NCBI GenBank assembly: GCA_025024175.1 | Contig: QCXZ01000041.1 | Coordinates: 20,641,786 to 20,705,785, forward strand | From: Rhyzopertha dominica | Taxonomy: Eukaryota > Arthropoda > Insecta > Coleoptera > Bostrichidae | DNA: 64,000 nucleotides | Reading direction: 5' to 3' | Shown here: piece after piece, positions 57,217-64,000 of the stretch | Position numbering within the stretch: the stretch's first letter is position 1 | Layout of the letters: the number at the start of each line of letters is the position of its first letter | Position numbers and translations under genes: made by a program | Notes under the pieces: generated by a model | Seen by the model: only the letters and a program-made list of their open reading frames with translations | Databases searched by the model: none | Told to the model about the DNA's origin: nothing

Positions 57217-57760
57217 TTCATGTACTTGTACACACTACCAGTGTGATTTTTTTAGTGCCAAACCCACCAGGCATAAGAGGTTGCGGACACCCAGGTACGC
57301 CGATCAAGCGTATCATCAAATGATTGACTATCTGACGAATCCAGGTGAAGATGAAGGTGTCTAGTTATGTATTGCCTTGTATACACTACAATATGGTTTG
57401 ATAGTACCAGATCCACGAGGTATAAGAGGATGCTCAGGTATACTGTCCAAGCTTAACACCAAGTGATTGCCTACCTGACGAACTCAAATTAACATGAAGT
57501 TGGCTAGTCATGTACTGCTTTGAATATACCAGCAGTGTAGCATTAAGGGATGCCGAGTTACATTGACCAAGCATATTACTACCATATAGTTGATTATCTG
57601 ACGCACCCTGGTGCAGAGACTGGAGATGGCTAGGTATGTACGGATGTGTATAGACAGCCACTGTAATCTGACATTTCTGGAATCTCCGTGGGTAAGGGGA
57701 TGGCCAGCTAGAACTATTTGGTCGATTATGCTGTTACATTGGGCCAAGTGTATCACCAAA
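57217..57760. repeat. Four diverged ~140 bp tandem repeats
   Basis: Units begin near 57220, 57367, 57510 and 57636 with ATGTAC or ATGTAT followed by a TGT-ATACAC-type block. Each carries a CCACCAGG/CCACGAGG-ATAAGAGG-like block and a TGATTG-CTA-CTGACGAA-like block. Spacings are 147, 143 and 126. The units are non-coding. They sit directly after the gypsy pol relic, so they may be its 3' untranslated repeat or a local satellite. Confidence 0.7.
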
Positions 57761-57886
57761 TAATTAAAACTAGTAGTTATAATGCATACAGCTTAGTTTT
57801 AGGCCCTATTGACAGTACCTTTTTTGTTGAAATTTTATCGGTGAATACAGTTGCTCACTTGGAAATGATAACCTTCGTATATGACG

Positions 57887-58091
57887 GGGACATTAATAAA
57901 ATCTTTGACGGCGTTTCAAAGTCATTTACTTCTTTATTAAGGCTAAAAGTATAGCACTATATTAGCAATCATATCTGTTTAGTGTTTATGTCATTGTGCT
58001 TGCTAATTTGGTGCTATGCTTTTAGCCTTGGTGAAGAAGTATATGACTTCGAAACGTCGGCAAAGTTGCAACGTCTTTTATTAATGTACCC
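57887..58091. repeat. Hairpin with hammerhead-like module
   Basis: The left arm 57887-57968 and right arm 58000-58091 are reverse complements with modest divergence and a ten-base gap in the left arm; the loop is about 31 bases. On the plus strand 58031-58058 reads GTGAAGA, a short hairpin (AGT ... ACTTC), then GAAACGTC. The layout matches the modules at 9.6 and 22.3 kb. Confidence 0.7.
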
Positions 58092-59712
58092 ATACTAAAA
58101 TTAACCTAAGTACTTTTTATATTTAGTGCTGATATGTGATCAGTTAGTTATCTAATAGTTTCGTGGGCAGATTTCAATTTCGCTATTAATATTTTTTTCC
58201 TCTATGTCTCACATTCGCATCTGAATATAATGAATTCACTCCATATTTTACCTCTTAGAAGTCTGCCGTTCAATTTATTTATCAACAGGAACAACTCTGC
58301 GCTGACAAAACAGAATAATAATTACAGTCGTAGCGAAGCAACTCGTTACGGCTCCAGACAAAGGAAACGTAATTACCCTTTAATTTTTATATCCACAGAA
58401 CGCTTTGCATACGGATGCAATCTTGCACGGCCATCTGGAGTTAAAGCATGTTTTAAAAGTAGCACGTAAAGGATAATTTCGCCGACAATGTAATTTAATT
58501 GGATTCGAGATGCAAGTTACGTCTGCGTCTGAAGCTGAAATTACTGTATCGTCCCGTAACAACTGAATGCAGTGCAATTTACGCAGAAATATTAAAATAT
58601 AACTTGATGGAAATAATCGTACAAATGTACTTCCATCCGATCGAAAGATGCTTTATTATGCTAAAGTATCTTGTATTTTACTTTCGGTTAATGACTTAAT
58701 TAGGCAGCTTGATGCTGGTATTTTAGTTGTGCTTTACTTCATAATAGAAATCGAATTAGTCGACAATCATTTTAACCATACGGTCTTTTTCGAAAGCTTA
58801 CAAAGAAGTGCTTACATGGCGTGCATCTTACAAAGTATTGTTTTGTATTTTTTTAAATGATAATATATAATATAAATTCCTGAAACAAGGCAGATCCAAA
58901 AGCTGTTTGTTTTCAAAATATTTTATGAACTATAAAATAGGACGGGGGAATTAACAAACTTTCAGTTAGATGGCTTCTTACTTACTATATAGCACTCGGA
59001 TGTTTTAAATTTTTGTGGTGGATCTCGTCAAAAGATTTAATCCCAAGGTGTTCACGTGTGGATATTTAATGCTAATAAGGTCTTAACCAAAGTCTCAATA
59101 GCCCAATTTTAGAATCCATACCTCTGAATGAAGTTTTCCAAGCTAATTCTAAATTGGTAACAACTCAACAGTATTTGCTCAGAAAATCTTTACAATTTAC
59201 GACACCACCCTTCTTCCAATCCGAAAACTAGTTAAATAGAGAATGGCCGAGGAATTTCCGGTTTGCGTTTTTCAACTAATCAGCCTGACATCGCGCAGGC
59301 GCTAGAATTGGCGACATAGGCGTACCGAGTAAATGACTACGTTTTAAAGCGACAAATCCTAATCGTCGAGTAACAATGATTTCGAGTTCCCAGAACCTAA
59401 CAAAGAATTCAGTAAACAAGTTAGTATCAAAAAGAACTCCTCGATTATAAACGTAATGAACAGAAATTGCTTCGAGGCGTATTTGGTATTTGAACCATCG
59501 GGCGTACCACTATAACACTGGAACTGGTCCGACGGACAAGATACGCAAGCCGCTTGGATCCGATAAAGCCGTATTCAGCTGCAGATCCGGACCGCCTAAC
59601 TCTTGTAGAGATAGTGTTGCAAATAAGCAAGTACTGCAAAACAGATGAATGACGGCGAGCGGTGGGGATAAGACGCACTGGCGCTAGCCTCAGATCATGC
59701 CGACCATCGTAT
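58092..59712. other. Intergenic DNA, nothing firm recognised
   Basis: A less AT-rich stretch lies at 58290-58560, and another at 59440-59712 where a 103-codon minus frame (59445-59756) has no known domain. Neither is supported as a gene. Confidence 0.35.
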
Positions 59713-59746
59713 ACCAGTGGCGGCGCAAATGAATTTTTTTTTTTTT
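59713..59746. mobile_element. Possible hAT-type terminus
   Basis: CAGTGGCGGCGCAAATG followed by a 15-base T run resembles the outer end of many arthropod hAT elements (CAGTGGCG). No partner end or 8 bp duplication was found, so this is tentative. Confidence 0.3.
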
Positions 59747-59827
59747 TACACGCCAAGTGATATTTGGGAAAAAGAAATACAGGATACAGTATTATTGTGT
59801 ATTTAATTAAACTAAATAACGTAGGTA

Positions 59828-60100
59828 GTACAAAAAGAATGCAAACCTAAAAATAATGTCAATAATACACACGCACACATGTGAGTTGTCAAGTTACTAT
59901 CGGAACCAAAAAACGAATAAAAAAGTAAACTTGCTTAGAAGAAACATTACGGCTGTACAATAAAGAGAACTAATTACTAAATACAAAAAGAGAAACAAAA
60001 TTAATAAATCACACATTCGAGTGGGTTGTCAAGTTACTACCAGAAATTGAAGGCAGATGATAAAGAAAACAAGCGAAACAACATTATACAATAAAAAGAT
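59828..60100. repeat. Two ~139 bp direct repeats
   Basis: GTTGTCAAGTTACTA occurs at 59885 and 60024 within longer similar segments (each starts with ACAAAAAGA and has an AATAA-CACAC block). The pair lies just beyond the 3' end of the minus-strand transposase and may belong to its element. Confidence 0.5.
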
Positions 60101-60126
60101 TTAATACATAGGTATATATGCACTAT

Positions 60127-61217
60127 CTAATCACTATCACAGTCACTGTTACTACTATCTTGTAAGTTAATAACTAGAGGTTCCAAGTGGTCACTGCGCT
60201 TCTTCCAATCTTCGGGCGTTATCTTGCTGAATTCTTCTTCGGCTATCATCCCTGCGTCATCCAATTTGAACATGATATTTCTTATACCAACGTTGTGTTT
60301 TACTGTGGCCCAAATTGACTCGATGGGATTCAAATCCGGGTGGTAGGGTGTAAGCGTAAAACGGTACGTCCATGACTTCGTAACAAGTTGTCAAACTTTT
60401 CGTTATTTTTAACAATTTCGTACAGTTTTGGTTTCAAACTGTTTGGATCGAAATTAATGTTACAATGCGTAAGCCATCGCGCCATATCTGCTTTCTTGGA
60501 ATTCAATGACGGTGCTGGATTGGTTTGCACATTATGGTACGGTGCATTATAAATAACACTGCCCGAATTCCTTGGCAAATTGGGGATTAACATGTTTTCC
60601 AGCCACTTTCCGTAATTACCAGAATTCATTTCTGAATGGTAATCACTACTTTTTGTTCCACTATACAGGTAAGTTTCGTCCAGATATACAATTGGTGTAT
60701 TCTGACTTTGGAAATATATTATTTTCTCCAAATAAGAAATTTGAAATGATCTGATGTGTCTTTCGATTAGCACTTTCCGATTATTTTGAGTTCTCCTCCA
60801 CCTTAATCCCATGTTGTGCAATAAAACCCTTGAAGTCTCGTTAGATCCATGCCAATCCAAGTCAGTTCGTATCCTCTGGTTTTATTGTGCTACTGTCACA
60901 CGATTTCCTTCGGTCTTATGAAATTCGTGCACATAAGGACGTTATTCAGTCTTCTTGTATTCCGGAAAATCGGCAATCAGGCTACTCTTTCTCGGTCTCT
61001 TCTCTCCAAGAGTACTGAACTGTCGTTTTTCATTACTTTCCGATGCACTGCAATCACCTTCACGAACAATCTCCTCTATAGTTTTGACAGAGATTCCCGT
61101 AACATTTCACACTTTCAAGAATATCAGAGGCACCGCTTTCATTTTTAAAATAATAAAACGCACGGTGCACTACTTCCCTCGTTTGACTTCACAGTATTTT
61201 TTTTCGCCGTCCGACAT
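60127..61217 (-). pseudogene. IS630/Tc1-type transposase, inactive
   Basis: On the minus strand an N-terminal segment (from about 61217) is broken by stops but retains KTIEEIVREG and GEKRPRKSS-like sequence. The main frame 60860-60330 has GLRWRRTQNNRKVLIE and IVYLDETYLY (first Asp). The second catalytic block reads VIYNAPYHNV, with Tyr in place of the family's Asp, followed by KADMARWLTHCNI and a KPKLYEIVK segment. A one-base loss near 60348 moves the frame. YHPDLNPIESIW (third acidic residue) then continues into 60127-60333. The family is common in aphids, ants and other arthropods. Loss of the second Asp alone would abolish activity. Confidence 0.85.
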
Positions 61218-61723
61218 CGTGCACAATTTTCAGTCACGACACGATGACGCGCGATTATAGCCATGGATGTATAAAAGAGGGGATACCGCATCTCATTAAC
61301 AGAAAGCGCATTGTTGTGAAACCCACATCTAAATGGCGTGAAGTTAGCGCAATAACAAACTTTGTTTTCTTGCCGCGGCATTGGCGTGCGGTTAATGTTT
61401 AAAGGGAGCTCGAGGAATGTAATAAAATGGTCATAAGTAGATGATTGATTAACACGCAACCTTCAATAAATAAACATGTAATTAATTGGTTACATACTAT
61501 GTACTTTAAACACCATTGCTGTTAAAATAATGAAAGTTAACTAAGTTCCTAATCAATAATTCAGTCTAAATCCAAAATAAAATAATATAACATACCTACT
61601 AAAGTTGCTCTACAAACAAAATTTAAAAAATAAGCACACAAAACAAATATACAAAAATATCTTAAATAACACTTGAAATAAACAACAAAACTATATTAAA
61701 ACATATATAAAAATATAACATTG
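61218..61723. other. Spacer between two minus-strand transposase genes
   Basis: No gene is seen. The stretch 61480-61723 is AT-rich with many AATAAA-like words on both strands and probably includes the 3' end of the P-like element. Confidence 0.4.
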
Positions 61724-64000
61724 TTACTGGTTGCTAAATAAAATAGTTTTAGTGAGTGTACTACGTATACGAGATTTTAAATTTTGTTCATTTTGTTTTT
61801 TCGTTTCGTAATGGACTCTGATTTTAAAATAAATTTTCAATGCCAATTTGATAAATATAATGGCATGGTTATCAATAAATTCGTGATCATACAAATGATT
61901 GCTGAAACTATCTAAAACGGAATTCTGTAGATGTCTCATTGTATTATTTACTAGGGCCGTATTTAGGTCCTTAATTTTAGGGTTAAATATATTTGTTGCT
62001 GCACTGAAAGAGCGGAAATATTTTTCTGCAGTTTTACAAATTTTAATTAAAACAGGAGAAGCTGATATTAATTTTTTGTATTGCTTCCTCTCTTGTAATT
62101 TAGATTCAACCTCTCCTTCCAATAACTGGTAGCAAAATGAACAAGTAACACATTTTTGCATACTGCGTGCTACAAAACCAGCCATATACGTAACTACATC
62201 TTCCACATAATCAGTAAGATGCCATATACCTGAATGTGGTGAATCATATTTGCCTATATCATTCATTATTTCTTGCTCCAATTTTAAATATTCTTGGGAT
62301 TGTAACAGGTCGTCATTATTTTCATTATACGTAATTGCACCACTTCCACAATATAATATTGAAGTCGCATCTAAATTTTTAACATTTCCACTGTCACCAG
62401 CTCTTACTTGGCAGTGAACAAGCAATCTCTTATAAGCTGCCTCAAATTGACGAGCTGAAGGGTTATTATTGCAACCACCTCGTAATCTAATTGCTCCAAA
62501 AAAAAGTTCCAAGTGATCTTGTGACAACTTGTATGATAGAATGTACTTCAAGTGCTGTTTATTAACAACATACATTCATACAGGCCCCTTAAACTTTCTA
62601 TACATACTAGAAAACCTAAGAATCCAATTTTTCTGGTAGTCTCCAAGATTTTACTACCTCCAAGAGACAGATTCAGTATATAATCTTCAACATATTTCAT
62701 ATAGGCAAAAAAATCCGGTGCAGTTTCTTCAGACAATGGTTTCTTGAAATCATATTTTGCAAATATATTTCGTGAATTTAAAATATCAAATATGTCATTG
62801 AATATTTTTAAAAACCTGCATGTAGCATCCACATTTTGAAATTGAGGTAAACCAAGATCTTTGGCCACAAACATTAAAGCATCAGACACACTTTTACTCA
62901 AAGTTTGAACTGCTATACGCACCTTCATTTTCTCTTTTGCCCACTCCAAATGCCTTCTACTGTTTGCAATTCAATCAATTTTTCTAAAAATGCCCAGTTT
63001 ATTTCCTTATTTTCTTTATCTACTAAAATTTTTTGAGATCCCCAACAGTTTCTAACAAGCTTGACCATATGACAAGGATCAAATATAACAAAAACTTTTT
63101 CATTAGTAGATGGATGGTTAAAGTAAGTTTTTAGGGATAGAGGATCACTAAAATCAGCTCCCAATTCCTGTGCCATTGCTATATTGGCTGAAGCACCATC
63201 AAATGTGATAGATGTAACAACCACACCACTTTCGTGAATAAATTCCAAGCATTGTTTTAACAATGCTGCTTTTTCATTGCCAGAAAGGCCGGCTAAAAAG
63301 AAATAACCTACTGGAATTTTCCAAGAAGCATTCAGGCATACAAGCATAAACACAAGAACTTCTTTTGCAGCTGGAGCTGCAAATGAGTCTAAATTGGTGC
63401 CGACATCAACATAACCAGTAAATTTTTTCCCTGTCCATTCTATCTGTTTTCGTATTGACATTTCATCTAGTACCAAATTACATAAGACTTTTGAAGCCTG
63501 AACTGTTACCATTTCCTTTAATGTGTTTAAAGATTCAGTACTAAATCCTGGAGCCCCGTCAACAGTTTTGTACCACTTTGATATTGTAGCCGGATGTGGT
63601 AAAGACTTGTTAAAAGTATCACGTACAAAAGAATATGCCTTGGGCGAGTAAAAGTTTAGGGTAAGCGCAAAGGAACGCAAAGAAGCATTGTATTTTTGCT
63701 GCCTGGATCCTTTTAATATCCGTTCAAATAAATCTTTTGATGCTCCTGGTAAGGATGCCTGAAAAAAATTATATGTCTTTAACAACTCTTTTGTATATAA
63801 ATGCTTTAGCACATCACCAATGATATATCACACTATTATAAACTCACCTTTATTGCATGTTCGGAATGTTCAGTTATAAGAAGTTTCTGCTTCAGTAACT
63901 TCAAAAGGGAGTTTAAGTTTGTAACTTTAGTTTTATATCGTCGAACAGTCTGCTGTAGTCTTTTAATTTGCTTTTTTTGTGTCACAACCTTTTGCCTTGC
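61724..64000 (-). pseudogene. P-element/THAP9-like transposase, 5' part outside window
   Basis: On the minus strand the first exon (64000-63848, 51 codons, open to the edge) is a Leu/Lys/Gln-rich coiled coil, as found between the THAP finger and the catalytic domain. After an intron, 63758 onward reads ASLPGASKDLFERILKG, FALTLNFYSPKAYSFVRDTF, LVLDEMSIRKQIEW (first Asp), ITFDGASANIA (second Asp) and FVIFDPCHMVKLVRNCW. Two single-base frameshifts (near 62945 and 62575) join three frames. The last frame has LSQDHLELFFGAIRLRGG and the C-terminal YMAGFVAR block with CVTC/CSFC cysteines, and ends at 61724. The THAP DNA-binding domain would lie past 64000. It is called a pseudogene because of the frameshifts, but these could be assembly errors. 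Confidence 0.88.
63759..63847 (-). other. 89-base intron in the P-like transposase
   Basis: The donor is AAG/GTGAGT (exon ends at 63848). The acceptor is a T-run followed by CAG, with the next exon starting at 63758. The intron carries an in-frame stop. Removing it joins HAIK to ASLPG in phase 0 and restores the expected protein order. This supports splicing. Confidence 0.8.

Noticed and set aside
59445..59756. 103-codon minus-strand frame
   Set aside because: It is Arg/Ser-rich without a motif and begins inside a T run at a transposon-like end.
1..64000. CRISPR array, rRNA genes, bacterial operons or ribosome-binding sites
   Set aside because: No regularly spaced short identical repeats, no rRNA segments and no prokaryotic gene organisation were seen. 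All signals are eukaryotic.

Overview
The window looks like nuclear DNA from an insect or closely related arthropod. It is AT-rich and gene-poor and carries only one convincing host gene. Reasons for the assignment are the histidine-rich secreted protein of an arthropod type, the mix of mobile elements (Penelope-like, Ty3/gypsy, mariner, P-like/THAP9-like, hAT and LINE remnants), metazoan TATA and AATAAA signals, and a GT-AG intron. I cannot name the species. Isolated n bases mark assembly uncertainty, so single frameshifts should be read with care.

Layout: 0.18-0.58 kb holds a ~163 bp tandem repeat. 1.11-1.81 kb is a 700 bp fold-back element with a TA duplication. 3.33-4.48 kb is the host gene (TATA box, signal peptide, His/Lys/Gly-rich mature protein, poly(A) signal). 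6.55-7.3 kb is a LINE reverse-transcriptase relic on the minus strand. 9.1-9.8 kb packs a TA-flanked MITE, a second MITE end sharing the same TA, and an inverted repeat. 10.19-10.46 kb and 52.2-52.4 kb are inverted copies of a short fold-back repeat. 18.70-19.16 kb and 42.25-42.71 kb are inverted copies of a ~460 bp repeat. 22.08-22.38 kb is a near-perfect 300 bp hairpin. 26.0-26.6 kb is a weak Pipsqueak/pogo-like transposase relic, followed by tRNA-like pieces. 32.58-36.25 kb is an LTR-bounded, deleted and mutated Ty3/gypsy element on the minus strand, itself interrupted by a hAT MITE with an 8 bp duplication. 36.8-37.1 kb is a solo Penelope-type tail. 38.1-40.5 kb holds two decayed mariner-type transposases. 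45.6-48.6 kb is a decayed Penelope-like element split by a complete mariner with an intact 360-codon transposase. 48.9-49.4 kb is a GC-richer island without a convincing gene. 56.0-57.8 kb is a gypsy gag/pol relic followed by four ~140 bp tandem repeats. 57.89-58.09 kb is another hairpin. 60.1-61.2 kb is a dead IS630/Tc1-type transposase. 61.7-64.0 kb is a P-element/THAP9-like transposase that runs off the right edge and contains a spliced intron and two frameshifts.

The genes do not form a pathway; the window is a record of layered insertions. The most useful observations are the nested insertions, the apparently intact mariner with a DD41D catalytic spacing, and a recurrent hammerhead-like module (CUGANGA-like, stem, GAAA-like) at several places, three of them inside hairpins. 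I found no clear new multi-gene system.
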